Shown: in pieces, positions 1-5,402 of the stretch
How the letters are laid out: each line of letters begins with the position of its first letter
Numbering within the stretch: the stretch's first letter is position 1
Origin: Bradyrhizobium sp.
Lineage (GTDB): Bacteria; Pseudomonadota; Alphaproteobacteria; Rhizobiales; Xanthobacteraceae
Direction: 5' to 3'
Length of the DNA stretch: 5,402 nt
Assembly (NCBI GenBank): GCA_028290305.1
Contig: JAQGKC010000231.1
Span: 1-5,402, forward strand
The notes under the pieces: model-generated
What the model saw: only the letters and a program-made list of their open reading frames with translations
The model's database searches: none
What the model was told of the DNA's origin: nothing
Made by a program: the position numbers and the translations under genes

Positions 1-263
1 TTCTGCCATTTTTCGGCCTAGCATTCGCGACGGGTTGGTCTCGCGTGTTCGCGGGGATCGCCGCGGGAACGGCAATTCTGATTCACGGCGCGATGATCTG
101 GTCGACGGACGCATCCCCGCTTTATGCGTTCACACATCCGCTGGGCGCCGTAATTTTTAGCTGGATGCTGGCGCGCTCGGCAATTGCCACACTATTGCGC
201 GGTGGAGTTGTCTGGCGCGATACGTTTTATCCGCTGGAAGAACTCAGAAAAGGGCTTGTCTAG
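1..263 (+). CDS. Glycosyltransferase family 2-like membrane protein, C-terminal fragment
   Basis: The frame is open from the first bases of the window (codons in frame from position 3) to the TAG at 261-263, so this is the 3' end of a gene that begins upstream. The GTG at 45 is an internal Val, not a start. The visible 86 residues hold two hydrophobic stretches, the first roughly from LPFFGLAF to GAMIW and the second around PLGAVIFSWMLARSA. A basic, aromatic tail follows (RGGVVWRDTFYPLEELRKG). A closing R-G-G-x-x-W-R-x-T-x-Y-x-L-x-x-L block after C-terminal membrane helices is familiar from processive or lipid-linked family 2 glycosyltransferases, which transfer a sugar from an activated donor at the inner membrane. 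The catalytic GT-A domain is outside the window, so substrate and donor are unknown. The family call is from recognition of the tail only. It converges on uvrB and is separated from it by an inverted repeat. Confidence 0.55.
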   Translation, partial: LPFFGLAFATGWSRVFAGIAAGTAILIHGAMIWSTDASPLYAFTHPLGAVIFSWMLARSAIATLLRGGVVWRDTFYPLEELRKGLV

Positions 264-292
264 GAGCCACACCGCATATTTGGCGCAATTCA

Positions 293-367
293 GTAGCACA
301 GGCTTCAGCCTGTGCGGTTTTGATTTTCGATAGTCCAGAAAAGCACACAGGCTGAAGCCTGTGCTAC
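293..367. repeat. Paired palindromic (REP-like) inverted repeat between convergent genes
   Basis: Two copies of one palindromic unit face each other. The left unit (297-314) is CACAGGCT-TC-AGCCTGTG; the right unit (346-363) is CACAGGCT-GA-AGCCTGTG. Taken together, 293-314 is the exact reverse complement of 346-367 over 22 bases. The next inner pair (315/345) mismatches. A long stem with a loop of about 31 nt could form, or two separate short hairpins. The element starts 30 bases after the glycosyltransferase stop and ends 22 bases before the uvrB stop, so it would lie in the 3' end of both convergent transcripts. A bidirectional terminator or mRNA-stabilising role is plausible, but no U-tract follows the stem on either strand. 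The paired palindrome looks like a dispersed REP/BIME-type repeat; copy number cannot be seen here. Confidence 0.8.
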
Positions 368-389
368 CAAAAAGCCGGATACCCGCCGC

Positions 390-3300
390 TTAAGGCGCAA
401 CCGTAGGATCTACCGGCGTCGGCTCGGTTACTGCGGAAAAGAAACCGGAAAGGTCGCGCTGTTTTAGTGCGCGGATACGGTCGCGGAGGGCTGCGGCGCG
501 CTCGAACTCGAATTTTTTGGCAGCCTCGCGCATCTGAATTTCGAGTTGCGCGAGAACTTCGCCCAGTTTCGTTTCGCTGGTGATGTCCGCGTCGGTAAAT
601 TCCTCCATTGGAACCGTGACGTAATCGGCTTCCACGATGGCCGCCAGTTTCATGTCCACGGACTTGATGATGGACATCGGCGTGATGTTATTCGCGTCAT
701 TGTAGGCAACTTGTTTGGCGCGGCGGCGGCTGGTTTCCTCCATCGCTTGCGCCATTGAGCCGGTGATGCGATCGGCGTAGAGGATGGCGCGCCCTTCAAC
801 GTGGCGCGCGCAGCGGCCAATTGTCTGGATCAACGCGGTGGCGCTGCGCAGGTAGCCTTCCTTGTCGGCGTCGAGAATCGCCACCAGCGACACCTCGGGC
901 ATGTCCAGACCCTCACGCAAAAGGTTGATGCCGACAAGCACATCGAACTTCCCAAGGCGCAGGTCCCGGATGATCTCGGTCCGTTCCACCGTTTCAATAT
1001 CGGCATGGAGATAACGCACGCGAGTACCGTGCTCGTGCAGGTAATCCGTCAGGTCTTCCGCCATCCGCTTCGTCAGCACGGTGATTAACACGCGCTCATT
1101 CTTTTCAACGCGCTTCTTTATTTCGGAAAGGACGTCGTCCACCTGCGTTCCCACCGGGCGGACTTCGACCTCCGGGTCGACGAGTCCGGTCGGGCGAACC
1201 ACCTGCTCCACCACCTGCGCGGAGTGCGAGGACTCGTAGGATGCGGGCGTAGCGGACACGAAGATCATCTGAGGCGCAATGGACTCCCACTCCTCGAACT
1301 TCAGCGGGCGGTTATCGAGCGCCGATGGCAGGCGGAATCCGTACTCGACCAGGACCTCCTTGCGCGAGCGGTCGCCTTTGTACATAGCGCCCAGCTGCGG
1401 AATGGTTTGATGGCTCTCGTCAATGATGAGCAGCGCGTTGTTCGGCAGGTAATCGAACAAGCACGGCGGGGGATCGCCGTCGGCGCGCCCGGACAGGTAG
1501 CGGGAGTAGTTCTCGATGCCAGAGCAATACCCGACCTCTTTTATCATCTCCATGTCGAACATCGTGCGCTGCTCGAGGCGCTGTGCCTCCAGCAGTTTGC
1601 CGTTGTCGCGCAGATCCTTGAGACGCAAGCGCAGATCCTCACGGATCTGGTCCACCGCGCCGATCAATCGATCGCGTGGCGTAACGTAGTGAGTGCCGGG
1701 GTACACGGTGAACCGCGGCACCTTGCGCGAGATCGCCCCGGTCAGCGGATCGAACAGACTGATCGAGTCGATCACGTCGTCGAAGAGCTCAACGCGCACG
1801 GCCTCGCGCTCGGACTCCGCCGGGAAAATATCGATAACGTCGCCGCGCACGCGGTACGTTCCCTGTGTCAGATCCAACTCGTTGCGCGTGTACTGCATCT
1901 CCGCGAGACGTCGCAGCAGCTTGCGCTGGTCCTGGCGGTCGCCCCGCACGAGATGGAGAATCATAGACAGATAGGCCTGCGGATCGCCGAGGCCGTAGAT
2001 CGAGGAGACGGTGGCGACAATGATCGAGTCGGGTCGCTCGAGCAGCGCCTTGGTCGCCGAGAGCCGCATCTGTTCGATGTGCTCGTTAACTGAGGAGTCC
2101 TTCTCGATGTACGTGTCGGAGGACGGTACGTACGCTTCCGGCTGGTAGTAGTCGTAGTACGAGACGAAATATTCCACCGAGTTGTGTGGAAAGAACTCGC
2201 GGAATTCGCCGTAGAGCTGCGCCGCAAGTGTCTTGTTATGTGCGAGCACCATTGTGGGACGTTGCACTTGCTCGATGACGTTGGCGATGCTGTAGGTGTT
2301 GTGTACGAATGCGCCTCCGTGTCCGGCAAGGAACGTTTCCGGTCCAGGGACTGAGAGGTCGTAGACATATGGATGGGAATACTCGATCGACTCGACGCGA
2401 ACGACGCGCGTCCAACGGACAGCGCACAACGCCCGCATTTCGCGCCATCGGATCCACCAGGAAAAGTCGGTGATCACGGAACTCCTGCTTCGGGAAGCAA
2501 GGGCGTCCAGCACTTTTACGAGCAGCGCCCGGCTTGGGCGGCGCGTGCCTTTTTCAATGAGACTCAGCATCGGGCGCGAACAGCCGGCTAGGACTGCGAG
2601 CCCTTTTAGGGTCAACCCAAGACCTTCTCGTAGGGATCGCAGCGCACCCTGCGCCAAGGGGACGACATCCACATTGGTATCTACACTCCTGAGCGTGAAT
2701 TGCCGCAGGCGCGCCAGTTTCTCTGGATGGTCGAAGCCTATGTGCTCTGCGTATGCCCTGATGTCGGATTGCCCAGACACAGCGACATCGAAATAAATTC
2801 CCCCGGGGTGGTTCGAGTTAGTCGCCCTTTTCTCTCTCTTTCGCAAACGAGCATGAATGCCGAAACGCTTCAGCGCGTACGCCAGGTCGGAGGCCAATTC
2901 CGAACTCGCGGTGGTGCCGATGACCTCCCCACCGGAGCCTACGGTACCATCGCCGTCGAAATAGGCTCTCAGCAAGACACCCAACGCGTGATCGGAAAGC
3001 TCTGGCCAGAACTCCGGTAACCGCTTCGAAGTTGCTCGATCACCGCATAGCTTTCTCAATAACGAAGTCAGTGCCAACGAGCCGATGGCGTAGTCGGAAC
3101 TCTTGCGGACGAAGAACGGTATCCCGAGATCACCCAGAGACATCTCGATGCTCTTGCGGATCACGGGATGGTAGTTCGAGAGGGTGAAATACTTCGACTG
3201 ACAATTGCCCTCGGCGATGTAATAACCGAAGAGCGCAAGAACAGAATCGGATAGCTGGAGTTGTGCCGGCAGTCGGCACGCTGCCTTCTTCCCGCCGACC

Positions 3301-4112
3301 GACACGCGGGCGTTGGAATAACGACCGCCCAAGCCATTCGTTGCGGCCAGGAGTTTCTGGAAATGCCGGACTCTGAGGCCGCTACCGCGAATTCCACGGC
3401 GCATGGAGTATAGCTTCGAGCGAGCCTGTCGATTACAGGCGCGCATAGAGGCGGCGAATTCCCCGCCCCCTGCAGCGGCCACGTACTCCAGCACTGACTC
3501 TTCGGCGAACACGGACAGATCTGTATCACTGAGGTAGGGGAGAATGTCGAGCGTCGCCAGTCCTTTTGACAGGACGGTCACAACATCCGGAACCGGAAGA
3601 AAATCGGAATCCCGTACGTCCTCCGTCTTTAGGAGTACCGGAATTCCTTCGCGCAGTACCCAAAAGTTATGGTCCCCGGTAGCCTCGACGTTGCGGCCGC
3701 ACTTGGTAACCAATCGAAACATGTGCTCCGGAGCGCGATGGCGTAGTAAAGCTGCCACCGGATACCACGCGGTTTTGCCGTGAAGAGGATCGTACGCCGG
3801 AGTGAAAAAAGCGCGCTCGGCGCACGCATATCGCTCCGACTCGCTGTCTTGATCGGAGTGCAGACCATGACCTTCGATCAGTGCATCGATGAAGGGGCCT
3901 GCCTTGACCAAGCGCGTACGGATATTTCCAGCCGTGGACTCGGCGATCATCAATGTGTCGTTGTATCCAACGCTCTTACCCGAGCCCGTCACCCCTAGCA
4001 GCGTCTGGTGCGCAAGCCCCTCCTTCAGGCCGCTAACTAGCTTTTCGATCGCCTGGGGCTGGTCGCCGGCGGGCTCATAATCGGCTTCGAGTTTGAACGG
4101 AATCTTTTCCAT
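390..4112 (-). CDS. uvrB: UvrABC excinuclease subunit B precursor, interrupted by an in-frame intein
   Basis: UvrB is the damage-verifying ATPase of nucleotide excision repair: UvrA loads it on DNA, it clamps the strand with a beta-hairpin, then recruits UvrC for incision. The 1240-residue precursor has an N-extein of residues 1-46, an intein of 47-605 and a C-extein of 606-1240. The spliced protein would be 681 residues, a normal UvrB length. The N-extein carries the start typical of the family (Y-x-P-x-GDQP-x-AI) and the Walker A segment GVTGSGK, completed by Thr606. Further motifs are the damage-binding hairpin from Tyr652 ([12 protein letters not shown]), the Walker B/DESH box at Asp898, the FVSATPA motif, helicase motif [10 protein letters not shown] at Gln1096, and a C-terminal UVR coiled-coil domain (around [19 protein letters not shown]) that binds UvrC. 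Subtracting 559 puts the hairpin at 93, DESH at 339 and the motif VI arginines at 541 and 544, as expected for intact UvrB. The ATG at 4110-4112 fits the family N-terminus; the upstream Shine-Dalgarno is weak (TTGGA, on the minus strand about 6 bases before ATG). Stop is TAA at 390-392. No frameshift is visible. It is transcribed alone, divergent from the aminotransferase gene. Confidence 0.97.
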   Translation of the reverse strand: MEKIPFKLEADYEPAGDQPQAIEKLVSGLKEGLAHQTLLGVTGSGKSVGYNDTLMIAESTAGNIRTRLVKAGPFIDALIEGHGLHSDQDSESERYACAERAFFTPAYDPLHGKTAWYPVAALLRHRAPEHMFRLVTKCGRNVEATGDHNFWVLREGIPVLLKTEDVRDSDFLPVPDVVTVLSKGLATLDILPYLSDTDLSVFAEESVLEYVAAAGGGEFAASMRACNRQARSKLYSMRRGIRGSGLRVRHFQKLLAATNGLGGRYSNARVSVGGKKAACRLPAQLQLSDSVLALFGYYIAEGNCQSKYFTLSNYHPVIRKSIEMSLGDLGIPFFVRKSSDYAIGSLALTSLLRKLCGDRATSKRLPEFWPELSDHALGVLLRAYFDGDGTVGSGGEVIGTTASSELASDLAYALKRFGIHARLRKREKRATNSNHPGGIYFDVAVSGQSDIRAYAEHIGFDHPEKLARLRQFTLRSVDTNVDVVPLAQGALRSLREGLGLTLKGLAVLAGCSRPMLSLIEKGTRRPSRALLVKVLDALASRSRSSVITDFSWWIRWREMRALCAVRWTRVVRVESIEYSHPYVYDLSVPGPETFLAGHGGAFVHNTYSIANVIEQVQRPTMVLAHNKTLAAQLYGEFREFFPHNSVEYFVSYYDYYQPEAYVPSSDTYIEKDSSVNEHIEQMRLSATKALLERPDSIIVATVSSIYGLGDPQAYLSMILHLVRGDRQDQRKLLRRLAEMQYTRNELDLTQGTYRVRGDVIDIFPAESEREAVRVELFDDVIDSISLFDPLTGAISRKVPRFTVYPGTHYVTPRDRLIGAVDQIREDLRLRLKDLRDNGKLLEAQRLEQRTMFDMEMIKEVGYCSGIENYSRYLSGRADGDPPPCLFDYLPNNALLIIDESHQTIPQLGAMYKGDRSRKEVLVEYGFRLPSALDNRPLKFEEWESIAPQMIFVSATPASYESSHSAQVVEQVVRPTGLVDPEVEVRPVGTQVDDVLSEIKKRVEKNERVLITVLTKRMAEDLTDYLHEHGTRVRYLHADIETVERTEIIRDLRLGKFDVLVGINLLREGLDMPEVSLVAILDADKEGYLRSATALIQTIGRCARHVEGRAILYADRITGSMAQAMEETSRRRAKQVAYNDANNITPMSIIKSVDMKLAAIVEADYVTVPMEEFTDADITSETKLGEVLAQLEIQMREAAKKFEFERAAALRDRIRALKQRDLSGFFSAVTEPTPVDPTVAP
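2298..2417 (-). other. Intein C-terminal splicing (Hint-C) region, blocks F and G
   Basis: Intein residues 520-559. Block F is [15 protein letters not shown] with Asp at intein position 539; the His often found two residues before the Phe of block F is Glu here. Block G ends AFVHN: His558 assists and Asn559 cyclises to cleave the C-terminal splice junction. The first C-extein residue is Thr (codon 2295-2297), the acceptor nucleophile for transesterification and also the conserved Thr of the UvrB Walker A motif. The left edge of this region is approximate. Confidence 0.9.
2499..2642 (-). other. XRE/Cro-type helix-turn-helix module embedded in the intein
   Basis: Precursor residues 491-538 (intein 445-492) follow the XRE/Cro/cI consensus closely: L-R-x-L-R-E-x-L-G-L-T-L, then [21 protein letters not shown] (helices 2 and 3 joined by the turn at Gly-Cys-Ser), then a P-S-x-x-L-L-x-K-V-L-D-A-L closing helix. 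The hallmark positions (L-A in helix 2, S-R before the recognition helix, I-E-x-G-x-R-x-P at its end) are all present. It lies between the second half of the endonuclease and the C-terminal splicing blocks, in frame and without its own start, so it is part of the intein polypeptide. A likely role is extra DNA contact for target recognition. Binding to another operator, for example one controlling uvrB, is possible but unsupported. Confidence 0.85.
2685..3254 (-). other. LAGLIDADG (DOD) homing endonuclease domain within the intein
   Basis: This domain spans about residues 241-430 of the intein. Two LAGLIDADG helices are evident. The first is LFGYYIAEG, with Glu301 of the precursor as its acidic end (intein 255). 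The second is LRAYFDGDG, with Asp388 (intein 342). The other blocks typical of intein endonucleases are present: block D ([15 protein letters not shown], with the Lys-Leu-Pro core) just before the second helix, and block H ([17 protein letters not shown]) after it. In this family one acid from each helix coordinates the metal ions at the cleavage site, so both retained acids suggest an active enzyme. Such enzymes cut intein-free alleles at the insertion site so that the intein is copied in by recombination repair. The target would be the uvrB P-loop codons. Activity is inferred, not shown. Confidence 0.93.
3645..3974 (-). other. Intein N-terminal splicing (Hint-N) region, blocks A and B
   Basis: Intein residues 1-110. 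Ser1 is the expected nucleophile for the first N-O acyl shift; in most inteins this residue is Cys, and Ser is the common alternative. The block A core is YNDTLMI, where the usual Gly before Asp-Thr is replaced by Asn. Block B is [15 protein letters not shown], with the TxxH pair (intein Thr99, His102) that activates the N-terminal scissile bond. The stretch between blocks A and B includes a polar, acidic segment (around [10 protein letters not shown]), probably a surface loop. The end of the region at about residue 110 is an estimate. Confidence 0.88.
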
Positions 4113-4191
4113 GCAAGGTCCAATGCAGCCAAGACGACAGGAATCAACCCAGGGGCGGAATCAGTGGCGGCCCTTTTGCCAAAACGCAAGC

Positions 4192-4207
4192 GTGGCGTGA
4201 GCGCCAC
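4192..4207. other. Short perfect hairpin in the divergent intergenic region
   Basis: GTGGCG (4192-4197) and CGCCAC (4202-4207) pair perfectly around a four-base loop, TGAG. The hairpin lies 80 bases upstream of the uvrB start and 74 bases upstream of the aminotransferase start. It could be an operator for a dimeric regulator, or a structure in the uvrB leader if transcription starts upstream of it. No known operator (including the CTGT-N8-ACAG or GAAC-N4-GTTC LexA patterns) was recognised in this gap. A 6-bp stem can arise by chance. Confidence 0.3.
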
Positions 4208-4211
4208 CAGA

Positions 4212-4241
4212 TTGGTGACCAGTGCTCCGATCCCGTAATAT
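4212..4241 (+). promoter_or_regulatory. Candidate sigma70-type promoter for the aminotransferase gene
   Basis: TTGGTG (4212-4217) and TAATAT (4236-4241) are separated by 18 bases and lie 40 bases before the GTG start. The -10-like element is the most AT-rich patch in the 169-base divergent gap, and its complement reads TATATT toward uvrB, so it could serve either direction. Match to consensus is partial (three of six at -35, four of six at -10). A 9-base dyad, TGGTgACCA (4213-4221), overlaps the -35 position. Confidence 0.35.
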
Positions 4242-4271
4242 AGCTGCGCCGCTCGACTTCTGGTGCACCAC

Positions 4272-4275
4272 AGGA
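4272..4275 (+). promoter_or_regulatory. Shine-Dalgarno that decides the GTG start of the aminotransferase
   Basis: AGGA, followed by six bases and then GTG at 4282-4284. No ATG in this frame lies near the conserved N-terminus, and the spacing is right for this GTG, so it is the preferred start. Confidence 0.65.
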
Positions 4276-4281
4276 ATTCCC

Positions 4282-5402
4282 GTGACCCTATCTCTTTCAC
4301 GACGCGTCCAGCGCGTCAAGCCCTCGCCTACGCTCGCCGTTACCGCCCGTGCCGCCCGCCTCAAGGCGGAGGGTAAGGACGTAATCGGTCTGGGGGCCGG
4401 CGAGCCCGACTTCGATACGCCCGCGCACATCGCGCAAGCGGGTATCGACGCCATCAAGAGCGGGTTCACGCGCTATACGAACGTCGACGGCATCAACGAG
4501 CTGAAAGACGCAATCATCGCGAAGTTCGATGTCGATAACGGCATAAAGTACGAGCGTTCGCAGATTCTGGTCTCAAGTGGGGCCAAGCAGACGATTTACA
4601 ACCTCTGCATGGCCGTGCTCGATCCAGGTGATGAAGCCATCATCCCGGCGCCCTACTGGGTTTCTTACCCGGACATGGTGATGCTCGCGGATGGCCATCC
4701 GGTTATGCCCTTCGCAGGCCCGGCGCAGGGCTACAAGATCACGCCGCGTCAGCTTGCGGCGGCCATCACGCCGAAGACGCGCCTCGTACTACTCAACAGC
4801 CCGTGTAACCCGACGGGCGCCGCATACACCCGCGCGGAACTGCGCGCACTGGGTGAAGTGTTGCTCGAATACCCGCGTGTCATCATCGGTACGGATGACA
4901 TGTACGAGAAGATCTATTGGGCACCGGAACCCTTCTGCAGTTTGTTGACCGCGGTTCCTGAGCTATACAACCGCACCATCACGATCAACGGCGTCTCGAA
5001 AGCGTACGCCATGACCGGCTGGCGCATCGGTTACTGCGGCGGTCCGAAGGAAATCATCACGGCCATGGGGACGATCCAGGGCCAGTCGACTTCGAACGCG
5101 TCGAGCATCTCGCAGAAGGCCGCCACCGTCGCGCTGTCTGGCGACCAGGCATGCGTCGCGAAGATGAACGAGGCGTTCAAGGCGCGGCATGACTTCGTCG
5201 TGCAGGGGCTGAATTCCCTGCCGGGCGTGAGCTGCCTGCCGGGTGCCGGCACCTTCTACGCGTTTGCCGATGTCTCGAAGGCGATGGTCTCACTCGGTTG
5301 CCGTGAAGACGGCGAATTCGCGGAGCTGCTGTTGAATGAAGGCGGCGTCGCGGTGGTGCCGGGTAGCGGGTTCGGAGCGCCGGGACACATCCGCATTTCG
5401 TT
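4282..5402 (+). CDS. Class I PLP-dependent aminotransferase, aspartate aminotransferase type (3' end cut)
   Basis: The gene starts at GTG 4282 and stays open to the window edge, giving 373 codons; about 20-30 more would complete a roughly 400-residue enzyme. It begins with the subfamily signature S-R-R-V-Q-R-V-K-P-S-P-T-L-A-V-T, then GLGAGEPDFDTP. PLP-site residues are visible: SSGAKQ phosphate/ring-binding segment, Asn176 in NPTG, Asp205 and Tyr208 in TDDMY, the Schiff-base Lys240 in GVSKAYAMTGWRIGY, and Arg371 in HIRIS for the substrate alpha-carboxylate. The family moves an amino group between aspartate and 2-oxoglutarate in the cytosol, linking the TCA cycle to amino acid synthesis. Members of this subgroup can also act on prephenate to make arogenate, and Lys152 in YKITP sits where such enzymes carry a lysine, so that activity is possible. 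Exact substrate cannot be fixed from sequence. The gene diverges from uvrB and has its own candidate promoter. aspC/aspB/aat naming is not settled for this subgroup, so no symbol is given. Confidence 0.92.
   Translation, partial: MTLSLSRRVQRVKPSPTLAVTARAARLKAEGKDVIGLGAGEPDFDTPAHIAQAGIDAIKSGFTRYTNVDGINELKDAIIAKFDVDNGIKYERSQILVSSGAKQTIYNLCMAVLDPGDEAIIPAPYWVSYPDMVMLADGHPVMPFAGPAQGYKITPRQLAAAITPKTRLVLLNSPCNPTGAAYTRAELRALGEVLLEYPRVIIGTDDMYEKIYWAPEPFCSLLTAVPELYNRTITINGVSKAYAMTGWRIGYCGGPKEIITAMGTIQGQSTSNASSISQKAATVALSGDQACVAKMNEAFKARHDFVVQGLNSLPGVSCLPGAGTFYAFADVSKAMVSLGCREDGEFAELLLNEGGVAVVPGSGFGAPGHIRIS

Larger units (their letters stand above)
2298..3974 (-). other. UvrB intein (559 aa) with LAGLIDADG endonuclease and HTH module
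   Basis: This in-frame insertion (precursor residues 47-605) separates GVTGSGK from TYSIANVI; joining them recreates a standard UvrB Walker A region. The boundaries are read from that extein join and from the intein ends. It begins with Ser1 (AGC, 3972-3974) in a block A of the form S-V-G-Y-N-D-T. Block B has TGDH (Thr145, His148 of the precursor). Block F is [14 protein letters not shown], and block G is AFVHN with the penultimate His604 and terminal Asn605. The +1 residue is Thr606. This is the arrangement of a class 1 self-splicing intein with a serine nucleophile at position 1 and a threonine at +1. The order within the intein is Hint-N (about 1-110), a linker of unrecognised fold (about 130-240), endonuclease (about 241-430), XRE-type HTH (445-492) and Hint-C (about 520-559). 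Base composition is close to the host gene in spot counts, so it does not stand out as recent foreign DNA. Splicing competence is inferred from conserved residues. Confidence 0.96.

Noticed and set aside
45..263. Short independent membrane protein starting at GTG 45
   Set aside because: The frame is open to the left window edge, and the upstream codons continue a hydrophobic segment, so this is the end of a longer gene.
293..367. Two-repeat CRISPR array
   Set aside because: There are only two units, each palindromic and in inverted arrangement, with a single 31-base gap and no cas genes; a REP-like inverted repeat explains it better.
1224..2093. 289-codon plus-strand open frame opposite uvrB
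   Set aside because: It lies wholly antisense to conserved UvrB sequence, and its translation has no recognisable domain; it is a shadow produced by GC-rich codons on the other strand.
2499..2642. Separate XRE regulator gene nested in uvrB
   Set aside because: There is no start codon with a ribosome binding site at the module edge, and the frame continues into both flanking intein domains, so it is a domain and not a gene.
2470..3020. Plus-strand open frames opposite the intein
   Set aside because: They are antisense to the HTH and endonuclease codons, with no plausible start context and no family resemblance.
2298..3974. Insertion read as a group I/II intron, mobile element or separate gene disrupting uvrB
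   Set aside because: The frame runs uninterrupted through both junctions, and the insert carries Hint splicing blocks A, B, F and G with correct terminal residues, so it is an intein translated with its host.
4161..4469. Minus-strand open frames across the divergent promoter and aminotransferase start
   Set aside because: They overlap the conserved N-terminus of the aminotransferase on the other strand, and their composition is non-protein-like.

Overview
The window looks like a chromosomal segment of a moderately GC-rich bacterium; two 60-base spot counts gave 34/60 GC (3061-3120) and 35/60 GC (1741-1800). The taxon cannot be fixed from sequence alone. The style of the proteins, and an intergenic palindromic repeat built on CACAGGCT/AGCCTGTG that I associate from memory with Acidobacteriota genomes, make an acidobacterium or relative my best guess. 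That is inference.

Layout: (1) 1-263, plus strand, is the C-terminal end of a membrane-associated, probably family 2 glycosyltransferase. (2) 264-389 is the gap between convergent genes. It holds two palindromic units that together form a nearly perfect 23-bp inverted repeat. (3) 390-4112, minus strand, is one uninterrupted frame of 1240 codons encoding UvrB, the damage-verifying helicase-like subunit of the UvrABC excinuclease. It is split by an in-frame 559-residue intein (2298-3974). (4) 4113-4281 is a divergent promoter region. (5) 4282-5402, plus strand, is a class I PLP-dependent aminotransferase of the aspartate aminotransferase type, cut by the window end.

The notable element is the intein. 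It lies inside the Walker A loop of UvrB, between the invariant Lys and the following Thr (GSGK/T). Removing it leaves a 681-residue UvrB with every expected motif. The intein has N- and C-terminal Hint splicing blocks (Ser1, TxxH, terminal His-Asn, Thr at +1) and a LAGLIDADG homing endonuclease with both catalytic acids present. It also has an extra XRE/Cro-type helix-turn-helix module between the endonuclease and the C-terminal splicing block. UvrB cannot be a working ATPase until the intein leaves, so nucleotide excision repair in this organism should depend on protein splicing.

The glycosyltransferase and aminotransferase show no evident functional link to uvrB; they are transcribed convergently and divergently from it.
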